64,000 bases of DNA from Streptomyces subrutilus. GTDB taxonomy: Bacteria > Actinomycetota > Actinomycetes > Streptomycetales > Streptomycetaceae. The notes below the pieces were generated by a model, which was not told the DNA's origin, did no database searches, and saw only the letters and a program-made list of their open reading frames with translations. Within the stretch, counting starts at the first letter, position 1, and the number at the start of each line of letters is the position of its first letter. Made by a program: the position numbers and the translations under genes. The DNA is taken from the NCBI RefSeq assembly GCF_008704535.1, contig NZ_CP023701.1, positions 6,862,001-6,926,000 of the forward strand. Reading direction: 5' to 3'. This document shows, one piece after another, positions 1-8,049 of the stretch.

Positions 1-30
1 CAACCGGTGACCCGCGACCCCGGCGTCTGA
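1..30 (+). CDS. Possible 3' end of a gene cut by the window edge
   Basis: The first frame is open from base 1 and ends in a TGA at 28-30, giving a nine-residue tail. Only the position and high-GC codon use suggest that it is the end of a gene upstream of the window. Nothing about its function can be said, and it could be chance. Confidence 0.25.
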   Translation, partial: QPVTRDPGV

Positions 31-94
31 CCGTCCCGCGCCGTCCCGCCCCGGGCCGGCGACCCGCACCACCCCGAAGGGAGGCGCCGCCACC

Positions 95-1066
95 ATGGCA
101 CAGCGCACCACCCGAACCCGCCGCCCCGCATCCCGCGAGTCGGGGACACCACCGGAACCCCGAACCCCCGCGGGGCCCCCGCGGCCCGGCGGACCGCGGA
201 CCCCGCGCCGACTGCGCGCGTTCCTCTCCCGGCACTCCGGGCCCGACGCGCACTTCGGCGTGCGGCTCGCCCTGACGGTGACGGCCACGGCCGTGGTGAC
301 CGTGCCCTTCGTGCTCGCGCTGGTGCTCGTCGAATCCCGGTGGGCGCCGCTGTACCGCCTCGACCGGGACACCGCGGAGAGCCTGCACCGCGCCGCCCTG
401 GAGAACCCGGGCCGGGTGCGCCTGCTGGACTTGCTCACCGGCGTGGTGTGGGACCCGGTGACGCTGCGGCTGCTGGTCGCCGCGGTGGTGGTCTGGCTGC
501 TGACGCGGCGCGCCTGGCGCCTGGCGGCCTGGGCGGCCGTCACGGCGACGGCCGGCGGCCTCATCGGACTGCTGGCCAAGACCGCCGTCGAACGGGCCCG
601 CCCCCACCTGCCCGACCCGGTCGCCCACGCACCCGGCTACTCCTTCCCCTCCGGGCACGCCATGACGGCCACCACCACCTGCGCGATCCTGCTGCTGATC
701 CTGCTCCCGCTCGTGCCCCGGGCCTGGCGGGCGCTGCCGTGGGCGCTCGCCGTGGTCACGGTGCTGGGCGTCAGCTACACCCGGGTCGCGCTCGGCGTCC
801 ACTGGGTGAGCGACGTCGTCGGCGGCTGGCTGCTGGGCATCGGCGTGGTCACCGCGACCACCCTCGTCTTCGAGGCCTGGCGGGCCGACATCGGCCGCCG
901 CCGCACGGCCGCCGGCGAGGGCCTCGAACCGGAGATCCGCACGGCCCACCCCGAACCCCCGCTCGACACCTCCACCCGCCCGGACCCCACCACCCCGGAC
1001 CGGCCCACCACCCCGGACGGCGCCGACCCGGCCGCCGGCACCGGCGCCGGACCGGGGGCGCGCTAG
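95..1066 (+). CDS. PAP2-superfamily membrane phosphatase
   Basis: A 323-residue integral membrane phosphatase of the PAP2 (phosphatidic acid phosphatase/undecaprenyl pyrophosphatase) superfamily. All three catalytic motifs are visible: KTAVERARP near residue 155, SFPSGHAM near 184, and the TR-x5-H-x3-D motif within YTRVALGVHWVSD near 230. Hydrophobic segments surround them, so the active site should face outside the membrane. The N-terminus (about 50 residues) and C-terminus (about 60 residues) are Pro/Arg/Thr-rich and probably disordered. A purine-rich GAAGGGAGG element precedes the ATG. The stop overlaps the stop of the convergent AfsR-like gene. The family acts on lipid phosphates such as undecaprenyl diphosphate; the exact substrate cannot be read from sequence. 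Confidence 0.9.
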   Translation: MAQRTTRTRRPASRESGTPPEPRTPAGPPRPGGPRTPRRLRAFLSRHSGPDAHFGVRLALTVTATAVVTVPFVLALVLVESRWAPLYRLDRDTAESLHRAALENPGRVRLLDLLTGVVWDPVTLRLLVAAVVVWLLTRRAWRLAAWAAVTATAGGLIGLLAKTAVERARPHLPDPVAHAPGYSFPSGHAMTATTTCAILLLILLPLVPRAWRALPWALAVVTVLGVSYTRVALGVHWVSDVVGGWLLGIGVVTATTLVFEAWRADIGRRRTAAGEGLEPEIRTAHPEPPLDTSTRPDPTTPDRPTTPDGADPAAGTGAGPGAR

Positions 1067-4062
1067 AGGGCGTCCAGCACGGCGCGCGCCTCCGACGCCT
1101 CCGTCGGGCGGAGCGGTTCGAGGAGGGCGATGGCGCGGGTCAGCCGCTCGCGCGCCGGCCCGCGCTCGCCCAGGTCGGCCAGCGCCGTGCCGATCAGCCG
1201 CAGCGCGCGGCCCTGCGCGAACAGCCAGCCCTTCCTGTCGGCCAGTTCCAGCAGCCGCTCCCCGGTCGCCACCGCGTCCCGGGGCCGGCCCGCCACCAGA
1301 TGGCAGAAGGTCTCCTCGACGAGGTTGAACACCTCGAAGGTCGAGTAGCCGTGGCGCACGGCCAGTTCGGTGGCTTCGCGCAGGCCCGCGATGGCCTCGT
1401 CCGGCCGTCCCTGGAGACGGGCGATGCCCCCCAGCGCGTACAGGGAGTACATCAGCCGGGCCGGATCGGACGCGGCCCGCGCGGAAGCCATGCTCACCCG
1501 GCCGCACTCCGCCGCCTCCTCCAGCCGCCCCGCCGCGGCCAGTGCGACGGCGCGGCAGGTCCGCGCGTTGCCGCTGCCCCACGCGTTGCCGCACCGCTCC
1601 CCGGTCTCGACCGCGAGCAGCGACAGCTCCAGCGAACGGTCGTACACGCCCCGGCTGTACCACACCAGCCCCTGGCAGTTGTGGATCTCCGTCAGGACCG
1701 CGGTGTCCCGCGCGCCGCGCGCGTCCCGCTCCGCCGCGTCCAGCACCCGCTCCGCCTCGTCCAGCTGGGTCAGCTGGTAAAGGGCCCCGCCCAGCATGTA
1801 CCCGAGCCGTCCCGCCGCCCGCGTCTGCCCGCGCTCGCGCGCGACGGCCAGCATCAGCCGGGCCGGCTGCGTCATCGCGCCCCACAGGAAGGAGCTGTCG
1901 AGCACCGGATCCAGCGCCAGCACCAGATCGGCCACCAGCCCCACGGACGCGGGATCGGCCCGCACCGTCTGCACCGCGACCGCCAGCACCGACTGGTGCT
2001 GCGCGGTGAACAGCCGGTGCCCCTGGCCCGGTTCGGAGGCGACCGTACCCGCGGAGACCGTCGGCGTCAGCAGTCCGGCCACCGGATGGCCGGGCCGCTC
2101 GACGGCGTACGCGTTGCGGGCGGAGGCCAGGAAGTGGTCGCACAGCCGCACCAGCGCGGCCGCCTGCTCGCCGGGACCGTCCTCCTGGGCCGAGCGCGCG
2201 CGGGCGAAGGCCCGCAGCAGGTCGTGGAAGCGGTAGCGGCCCGGAGCGGGCGACTCCAGCAGCCCGAGCCCCGTCATGCGCTCCAGGCACTCCTCCGCCT
2301 GCGCCCGCGGCAGACCGGTCAGCGCGGCCGCGTCCGCGACCTCCGCGTCCTCCTGGTCCGGCAGGGCCAGCAGCCGGAACAGCCGGGCCTCGTCGGCGCC
2401 CAGCAGCTCGTAACTCAGCAGGAAGCAGGCCTCCACCCCGTCCTCCCCGCCCGCCGTGGCCGAGAAGGGCGAGCGCCGGCCCTCCAGCAGGTCGAGGAAG
2501 GCGGCGAGGGACCAGCCCGGCCGGGTGGCCAGCCGCGAGCCGGCGATCCGCAGCGCCAGCGGCAGCCAGCCGCACAACTCGGCGACGGCCAGCGCCCGGT
2601 CGGGCTCGGCCGCGACCCGCGCCTCTCCGATGATCCGCCCGAGCAGGGTCACCGCGTCGGCGGGCGACAGCACGTCGAGCCGGATGCGCAGCGCCGCGGG
2701 CAGCTCGGGCAGGGTGCTGCGGCTGGTGACCAGGACGGCGCAGGCGGAGGAGCCGGGCAGCAGCGGCTCGATCTGCGCGATGTCCCGGGCGTCGTCCAGG
2801 ACCAGCAGCACGCGCCGGCCCGCCAGCCGGGAGCGGTACAGCGCGGCCCGCTCCTCCACCTGCTCCGGAATGGCGGAGTCGACCACGCCCAGGGCACGCA
2901 GGAACGAGGCGAGCACGCTCTCCGGGCGGGCCGGATCCTCCCGTACGCCCCGGAGGTTGGCGTAGAGCTGCCCGTCGGAGAAGTGCTCGCGCAGCCGGTG
3001 CGCGGCATGGAGGGCGAGCGCCGTCTTGCCGACGCCGCCGATCCCGCCGACGGCGGAGATGACCACGGTCTCGGCCCCGTCGGGCCGCAGGGCCCGCAGC
3101 AGGTCCTCGGTGGCGTCGCGGCGGCCGGTGAAATCGCTCGTGGTGTAGGGGAGTTGCGCGGGCGTGGGCAGTGCGGGTACGGGCACCGCGACCGTCACGA
3201 ACGCGGGCGCTCCGGTCGACGGCCGCGCGAAACCCGGTGCGCCGACCGGGGCCGGCGCCGGTAGGGACGCTCCGGTCGAGGGCGCCTTGGCCGAAGGCGT
3301 CCCGGTCGAAGGCCCGGCGGCTCCGGGTGGGTCCGTGCCGGGCGGGGCGGCACCCGGTACCGGTGCGTCCGGCACGGCACTCGGGCCGGCCCCCGCCGCC
3401 GCCGGGCCGGCGCCCACCGCCCGGGCCTCGCCCGGCCGGCCGGCCCGCTCCAGGGCGGTGGAGCGCAGGCTGCGCAGCCGTTCGTGGTGCGGGTGCTCCG
3501 CGCAGAGCAGGGCCAGCTCCGGCACCACCCGGTCGTGCCGCCCCCGCAGCAGGTCCAGCTCCAGCCGCTCCAGTTGGACGGACAGCCTGAGCTCGGCCAG
3601 CCGCTCGCGCTGGATGCGGGCGAACGGCCCCGGCAGCCCGGCCAACGGCGCCCCCCGCCACCGCCGCAGGGCGCTCTCCAGGAGTTCGGCCCCGCTGCCG
3701 AGGTCCCCGGCCGCGATCCGGGCACGGGCCAGGCCCACCTCGGACTCGAAGACGGCCAGGTCCACCGCACCGTCCGGCACGTCGAGCCCGTAGCCCCGCC
3801 CCTGCGTGGTCAGGCACGGCCCCAGCACCCGGCGCAGCCGGTACACGTACGAGCGGACCGTGCCCACCGCGGTCCGGGGTACGTCCTCGCCCCACATCCC
3901 GTCGATCAGCTCGTCCAGCTCGACGACGCCCGGGCGCCGCACCAGGAGCAGGGCCAGCAGCAGCCGCTGCTGCGGAGGCCCGAGCGCCAGTGGAGCCTGG
4001 TCCTGCCAGGCCTGCACCGGCCCCAGGAGCGAGAAGTACGGTGTGCCGGCAGGCGCGCTCAA
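1063..4062 (-). CDS. AfsR/SARP-family transcriptional regulator with NB-ARC and TPR domains
   Basis: A 999-residue multidomain regulator. Domains in order: OmpR-type winged-helix DNA-binding domain (about 10-95), bacterial transcriptional activation domain (about 100-245), a Pro/Ala/Thr-rich linker (about 215-305), an NB-ARC ATPase with P-loop GGIGGVGKTA at 339-348, and a C-terminal helical repeat region that looks like TPRs. This is the architecture of AfsR, which activates secondary metabolism. I chose the TTG at 4060-4062, preceded by GGGAAAGGGGG, because the frame further upstream is low-complexity and does not resemble the family N-terminus. Whether this is the AfsR orthologue or a paralogue is not decidable here; no afsS-like gene lies downstream. 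Confidence 0.85.
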   Translation of the reverse strand: MSAPAGTPYFSLLGPVQAWQDQAPLALGPPQQRLLLALLLVRRPGVVELDELIDGMWGEDVPRTAVGTVRSYVYRLRRVLGPCLTTQGRGYGLDVPDGAVDLAVFESEVGLARARIAAGDLGSGAELLESALRRWRGAPLAGLPGPFARIQRERLAELRLSVQLERLELDLLRGRHDRVVPELALLCAEHPHHERLRSLRSTALERAGRPGEARAVGAGPAAAGAGPSAVPDAPVPGAAPPGTDPPGAAGPSTGTPSAKAPSTGASLPAPAPVGAPGFARPSTGAPAFVTVAVPVPALPTPAQLPYTTSDFTGRRDATEDLLRALRPDGAETVVISAVGGIGGVGKTALALHAAHRLREHFSDGQLYANLRGVREDPARPESVLASFLRALGVVDSAIPEQVEERAALYRSRLAGRRVLLVLDDARDIAQIEPLLPGSSACAVLVTSRSTLPELPAALRIRLDVLSPADAVTLLGRIIGEARVAAEPDRALAVAELCGWLPLALRIAGSRLATRPGWSLAAFLDLLEGRRSPFSATAGGEDGVEACFLLSYELLGADEARLFRLLALPDQEDAEVADAAALTGLPRAQAEECLERMTGLGLLESPAPGRYRFHDLLRAFARARSAQEDGPGEQAAALVRLCDHFLASARNAYAVERPGHPVAGLLTPTVSAGTVASEPGQGHRLFTAQHQSVLAVAVQTVRADPASVGLVADLVLALDPVLDSSFLWGAMTQPARLMLAVARERGQTRAAGRLGYMLGGALYQLTQLDEAERVLDAAERDARGARDTAVLTEIHNCQGLVWYSRGVYDRSLELSLLAVETGERCGNAWGSGNARTCRAVALAAAGRLEEAAECGRVSMASARAASDPARLMYSLYALGGIARLQGRPDEAIAGLREATELAVRHGYSTFEVFNLVEETFCHLVAGRPRDAVATGERLLELADRKGWLFAQGRALRLIGTALADLGERGPARERLTRAIALLEPLRPTEASEARAVLDAL

Positions 4063-4120
4063 GGCGGCCCCCTTTCCCAGGCGATGCGAACCGGAACCTG
4101 TGCGGATGATCTTCACAGAC

Positions 4121-4132
4121 CTGTTCGAACAG
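4121..4132. promoter_or_regulatory. 12-bp palindrome upstream of the AfsR-like gene
   Basis: CTGTTCGAACAG is a perfect palindrome about 60 bases upstream of the TTG start of the AfsR-like regulator, inside the 269-base gap before the monooxygenase gene. It could be an operator for that gene. The half-sites are in the opposite order to a LexA box (GAAC-N4-GTTC), so I do not call it an SOS box. The rest of the gap shows no gene. Confidence 0.35.
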
Positions 4133-4331
4133 TACGTCCGCTTCCGGTCACGCCCGCATCCGGGCCGTGGGCCCCGCCACCGCGGCGCCCGCATCCGGCA
4201 CCCCGCGTCCGCATCCGGCGGGTCCGCCGTGACCCGCACGCCGAACCCCCGGAGCCGCTCCCGCGCCACCCTCCCCGCGCCGGGCACCTCCCCGTACGCG
4301 AACCCGCCGGCCCCGTACCGGCCGACCCGGG

Positions 4332-4634
4332 TCAGCCGCCCTTCACCGCCAGGACGTCCACGGGGCGGATGTCCGGGTCCTTCGCGAGCAGCTCCGGGCC
4401 GAGCTCGGCCAGCGCCGCCGGGATGCGGCCGCCCAGGTGCGCGCGTCGGCCCGCCTCGTCCTCGAAGGCGTCGAAGATGCCGAACGTCGAGGCGTCCACC
4501 CGGAACGCGTACCAGACCCGCGTCGCCGGCTCCTCCTCGACGATCGAACGCCCGCTGTCGAGCAGCGCCTCCACCTCCCGCTCCTTGCCGGGCTTCGCCT
4601 CCAGCAGGGCCAGAACCCCCACGGTCAGTGCCAT
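4332..4634 (-). CDS. Antibiotic-biosynthesis-monooxygenase (ABM) family protein
   Basis: A 100-residue protein of the dimeric alpha+beta-barrel ABM fold, related to YgiN quinol monooxygenases and heme-degrading enzymes. The sequence LLEAKPGKEREVEALL near the start, FGIFDAFEDEAGRRAHL in the middle, and the final VDVLAVKGG strand are typical of the family. These proteins are small, often dimeric and cofactor-free, and oxidise quinone-like aromatics. The ATG at 4632-4634 has GTGAAGGGGACGCGCG upstream. It lies on the same strand as, and between, the AfsR-like regulator and the alcohol dehydrogenase, with spacing too wide to claim an operon. The substrate is unknown. Confidence 0.8.
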   Translation of the reverse strand: MALTVGVLALLEAKPGKEREVEALLDSGRSIVEEEPATRVWYAFRVDASTFGIFDAFEDEAGRRAHLGGRIPAALAELGPELLAKDPDIRPVDVLAVKGG

Positions 4635-4803
4635 CGCGCGTCCCCTTCACCGGTCGTGGCCCCGGGCGCCTCGTGCCGCCCGGCATGTCGTGAGCGACGC
4701 TAGGCCCGCACCCGCCGCCCCGCGACCGCGCTGGTCCGCCCGGACCAGCGGGTGGCGTCCGGAGCCGTTGTGCGTACGGAGCTCCGCCCCGCCCCCCGGA
4801 CCG

Positions 4804-5859
4804 TCAGCCCGCGGTGCCCGGCGCGCCCGGCAGGACGACCGTCATCCCGCGCCCCGGCGCCGTGCCCATCGCCGCGAGGGCCGCCGGGGCCGCGCCGAGC
4901 GGGATCGTCGAGGTGACCAGCAGGTCCGGACGCAGGGCGCCGGAGCGGACCAGCTCCAGCATCGGCGGGTACGCGTGCGCGGCCATCCCGTGGCTCCCCA
5001 GCACCTCCAGTTCCCAGCCGATCACCCGCTCCATCGGCAGCACCGTGCCGCCTCCGGCGGCCGGCAGCAGCCCGACCTGGACGTGCCGCCCGCGCCGCCG
5101 CAGACCGTCCACCGAGGCGGCCGCCGTCACCGGGGACCCCAGGGCGTCGAGCGAGAGGTGCGCGCCCCCGCCGGTCACCTCCCGCACCGCGGCCGCCGTG
5201 TCGCCGTTGGTGGCGTCCACCGCGTGCGCGGCGCCGAAGCGGCGCGCCAGCTCCAGGGCCCCCGCAGCCGTGTCCACCGCGACGACCCGGGCCCCCGCCG
5301 CCACCGCGATCATCACCGCGGAGAGCCCGACCCCGCCGCAGCCGTGCACCGCGACCCACTCGCCCGCCGCGACGCGCCCCCGCTCGACCACCGCCCGGTA
5401 CGCCGTCGCGAAGCGGCAGCCCAGGGCGGCGGCCGTCGCGTACGAGAGCTCCTCGGGCACCGCCACCAGGTTCACGTCGGCGTGCTCCAGGGCCACGTAC
5501 TCGGCGAAGGAGCCCCAGTGCGTGAAGCCGGGCTGGGTCTGCCGCGTACACACCTGCTGCTGGCCGGCCGCGCATTCGGCGCAGCTCCCGCAGGCGCACA
5601 CGAACGGCGAGGTCACCCGGTCCCCGGCCCGCCAGCCGGTCACACCCGCCCCGACGGCCTCCACCACACCGGCCAGTTCGTGGCCCGGCACGTGCGGCAG
5701 CACGATGTCCGGATCGTGGCCCATCCACCCGTGCCAGTCGCTGCGGCACAGCCCGGTGGCCTCCACCCGCACCACGACACCGCCCGCCGCGGGCACCGGG
5801 TCCGGCACCTCCCTGACCTCGGCCCGCTCGCCGAACCGTTCGAACACCACCGCACGCAC
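4804..5859 (-). CDS. Zinc-dependent alcohol dehydrogenase (MDR superfamily)
   Basis: A medium-chain NAD(P)-dependent dehydrogenase of 351 residues. The N-terminal GroES-like catalytic domain carries GLCRSDWHGW (catalytic-zinc Cys), the zinc-binding GHE motif in VPGHELAGVVE, and a four-cysteine structural-zinc loop (CACGSCAECAAGQQQVC). The Rossmann half carries VHGCGGVGLSAVMIA. I prefer the GTG at 5857-5859 because GGGAAGG sits the right distance upstream; an in-frame ATG ten codons earlier lacks a ribosome site. It probably oxidises an alcohol or reduces an aldehyde in the cytoplasm; the substrate is unknown. It is divergent from a small secreted-peptide gene. Confidence 0.88.
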   Translation of the reverse strand: MRAVVFERFGERAEVREVPDPVPAAGGVVVRVEATGLCRSDWHGWMGHDPDIVLPHVPGHELAGVVEAVGAGVTGWRAGDRVTSPFVCACGSCAECAAGQQQVCTRQTQPGFTHWGSFAEYVALEHADVNLVAVPEELSYATAAALGCRFATAYRAVVERGRVAAGEWVAVHGCGGVGLSAVMIAVAAGARVVAVDTAAGALELARRFGAAHAVDATNGDTAAAVREVTGGGAHLSLDALGSPVTAAASVDGLRRRGRHVQVGLLPAAGGGTVLPMERVIGWELEVLGSHGMAAHAYPPMLELVRSGALRPDLLVTSTIPLGAAPAALAAMGTAPGRGMTVVLPGAPGTAG

Positions 5860-5994
5860 GGGAACCGCCTTCCCTCGACTGCCCGGCACGCTACCCGGGC
5901 CCGGTCCGTCCCTTGCCCGGGCCCCGCGACCGGTGGCAGGCTGCGAGGGCGCCGCCGGTGCGGCGGCGCCCGACCGGAAAACCCAGGGGGATCC

Positions 5995-6120
5995 ATGAAC
6001 CGCAAGCGCGCGGCCGCCGCCGCCTCCATCCTGCTCGTCCTCGCCGTCGGCGTGCTGGGCGCCGGCTCCCAGGCCTACGCGAAGGCCGCGGGCGACAAGA
6101 AGGTCGAGGTCATCAAGTAG
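5995..6120 (+). CDS. Small secreted or membrane-anchored peptide (41 aa)
   Basis: A 41-residue reading frame with ATG at 5995 preceded by AGGGGG. The product has a basic start (MNRKR), a hydrophobic run of about 20 residues (SILLVLAVGVLGAGSQAYA) that looks like a signal peptide, an AYA-K cleavage-like site, and a short charged tail (AAGDKKVEVIK). After cleavage only about 12 residues would remain. I do not recognise a family. Ribosome site, signal-peptide shape and tidy intergenic position make it more likely real than chance, but no function can be assigned. Confidence 0.55.
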   Translation: MNRKRAAAAASILLVLAVGVLGAGSQAYAKAAGDKKVEVIK

Positions 6121-6145
6121 ACCCGGCCGGGGGACGGCGCCGCGC

Positions 6146-7000
6146 TCACGGCGCGCCGGTTCCGGTGCGGGACAGTGCGAAGACGCCCGTGCAGATCAGC
6201 GCGATGCCGAGCACCTGGGGGAGCAGCCACCAGCCGTCCCGCAGGTGTTCCTCGTACAGCAGCACGCCCAGCGCGACGCTGATGCCCGCGTCGCCGAGGG
6301 TCAGGGCCGGCTGGGACGCCACCAGCGGGCCGCCCTGCATGGCGTGTTCGAGGAGCAGCAGGGCGCAGATGCCGGTCGCCCCGAACGCGTAGGTCTGCCA
6401 GGCGGTCAGGAACGCGCCGATGCCGCCGTCGTCGAGGACGTGCACCGCCGACTTCATCAGGGCGGCGGTGAGGGCGTAGCAGACGGCGGTGGCGCCGCCC
6501 AGGCAGCCGGCCCGGGCCCGGCCGGGGGACCGGCGAAGCCCGGCCACCGCCAAGACGGCCACCGCGCCCGCGCAGGCCGCCAGGGCCAGCAGCCAGCGGT
6601 CGGTCGGCACGGACGTGCGGTTGCCGGCGGGGGAGGCGGCGGCGAGGGTGATCCCGAGCCCGGCCACCACCCCGCCCACCGCCAGCCACAGCGCTCCGGA
6701 CATCCGCGTGCGCGTCACGAGCGAGGCGATCAGCAGGGCGAGCGGCAGCTCCAGGACGAACAGGGGCTGGACGAGGCTGAGCGGGCCGGTGGCGAGCGCC
6801 ACGGCCTGGCCGGCGCCGGCGGCGATCACGGCCAGGATGCCGCCGATCCACAGCGGCCGCCGCAGCAGGTCGAGGACCAGACCGAACCGGAAGCCGTCGC
6901 TCTGGGGCACGGTGAGCGCGGCCCGGCGCTGGAGCACGGTGGCGAGCGCGTTGCTGAACGCCGCGAACAGTGCGAAGAGGACCGGCAGTACGACGCCCAT
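6146..7000 (-). CDS. DMT-superfamily (EamA-like) membrane transporter
   Basis: A 284-residue polytopic membrane protein with about ten hydrophobic segments and short loops, typical of the drug/metabolite transporter superfamily. The first helix (VVLPVLFALFAAFSNALATVLQRRAAL) and the internal two-fold repeat of five-helix units fit EamA-like or DUF-type DMT proteins. The ATG at 6998-7000 is preceded by GAGG. The substrate is unknown. It lies on the same strand as the two ATP-grasp genes, 176 bases downstream of the second, so it could share a transcript and export their product; that is only a positional inference. Confidence 0.85.
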   Translation of the reverse strand: MGVVLPVLFALFAAFSNALATVLQRRAALTVPQSDGFRFGLVLDLLRRPLWIGGILAVIAAGAGQAVALATGPLSLVQPLFVLELPLALLIASLVTRTRMSGALWLAVGGVVAGLGITLAAASPAGNRTSVPTDRWLLALAACAGAVAVLAVAGLRRSPGRARAGCLGGATAVCYALTAALMKSAVHVLDDGGIGAFLTAWQTYAFGATGICALLLLEHAMQGGPLVASQPALTLGDAGISVALGVLLYEEHLRDGWWLLPQVLGIALICTGVFALSRTGTGAP

Positions 7001-7176
7001 GCCCCGATCCTCACCGGGCCCGCGACCGGTCGGCGACGCGACACCGCCCGGGAACGGATTGGCGCGCCCCGTTCCCCCGTCCGGACTCTTCCGGCGGCGG
7101 AGGGGTGCCGGCGCCGGCCCCGGACCGGCGCCGCCGTCCGCGCCGCGCGGGCGGGGCGCCGCCCCGGGCCGCCCGC

Positions 7177-8049
7177 CTACGCCGGTGCGCGGCCGGGTCC
7201 GGCGGCCACCGGCGGCGGCGAGGCCCCGGGCGCTCCCGCGGTCCGCTCGGCGGCCCGGCGCAGGGCCAGGGCCGCCAGCGCCTCCGGGGCGCCGCCCTGC
7301 CCGCGGATGCCGGGGAAGGCGTTCACGTCCACGATCAGCGGCGTGCCGTCGCCCGCGTCGATGACGTCCACGCCGTACACGTCGAGCGCGAAGGCCGCAC
7401 CCGTCGCGCGCACCAGTGCGGCCCAGCCCGGAGGCAGTTCGCCGGGGCCGAGCGTGTGCGTCGGGCCGCGGCCGGCGGGGGAGAGCTCGGAGCGGCGCAG
7501 GGCCGCGAAGACCTCGTCCCCGATCGCCCACAGCTTGTGGTCCCAGCCGCTGTTGGCGGTGAAATCCTGCACCACCACCGGCTCCTGCGGCCACCGACCG
7601 GCCAACTCCGCCAGCTGCGACGTGTCGTGGACCAGGGCGACCAGGTCCCCGCGCCGGCTGTGACGGCTCTTGACGACGAGCGGAGCGGCCAGGGTGCGCC
7701 CCGCCGCCCACGGGCCGAGGGGCCCGACCGTACGGGTGGCCGCGAAGGGCAGCCCGGCCCGCAGCGCGATCTCCGCCATCTCCGTGCGGTCCTGGCACCG
7801 CCGCGTCGCGGCGGCGGAGTTGACCACGGCCGCCCCCCGCTCCTCCAGGGCGCGGGCGAGGGCCAGGGCGCGCGGGGTCCGCGACTTCAGCAGGTACGCG
7901 TCCGCGGCGGGCCGCGCGTCCCGCGGCCCGGGCGGATCGGCCGCGAGCGGATCGACCGCCTCCACGTGGTGTCCGGCGGCCGTCAGCAGGGCGGACGCCG
8001 CGGCCAGCAGCGGGTGGCCGGGCTCGGGGGTGATCAGGCCGATCCTCAC
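7177..8049 (-). CDS. ATP-grasp protein, second of a coupled pair
   Basis: A 290-residue ATP-grasp-fold protein resembling RimK/LysX-type carboxylate-amine ligases. The nucleotide-binding beta strand (PLVVKSRHSRRGD), the hinge region (VVVQDFTANSGWDHKLWAIGD) and the Mg-binding C-terminal strand (PLIVDVNAFPGI) are recognisable, although the glycine-rich loop is unusual (HSRRGD rather than GSSG). The GTG start at 8047-8049 overlaps the stop of the upstream ATP-grasp gene by four bases (GTGA), so the two are translationally coupled. Such enzymes usually join an amine to a carboxylate through an acyl-phosphate. The substrate is unknown. The degenerate loop may mean altered catalysis or a partner role. 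Confidence 0.8.
   Translation of the reverse strand: MRIGLITPEPGHPLLAAASALLTAAGHHVEAVDPLAADPPGPRDARPAADAYLLKSRTPRALALARALEERGAAVVNSAAATRRCQDRTEMAEIALRAGLPFAATRTVGPLGPWAAGRTLAAPLVVKSRHSRRGDLVALVHDTSQLAELAGRWPQEPVVVQDFTANSGWDHKLWAIGDEVFAALRRSELSPAGRGPTHTLGPGELPPGWAALVRATGAAFALDVYGVDVIDAGDGTPLIVDVNAFPGIRGQGGAPEALAALALRRAAERTAGAPGASPPPVAAGPGRAPA

Noticed and set aside
340..3264. 974-residue plus-strand reading frame
   Set aside because: Arg/Pro/Gln/Gly-rich translation without domains, lying across PAP2 and antisense to the AfsR-like gene. It is a typical high-GC shadow frame.
4121..4132. LexA/SOS box
   Set aside because: The actinobacterial SOS box needs GAAC-N4-GTTC; here the half-sites are in the opposite order with no spacer.
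4063..4686. Longer N-terminus for the AfsR-like regulator
   Set aside because: The frame stays open for 208 more codons but is Arg/Gly-rich, overlaps the ABM gene in antiparallel frame, and has no match to the SARP start. The TTG at 4060-4062 has a strong ribosome site.
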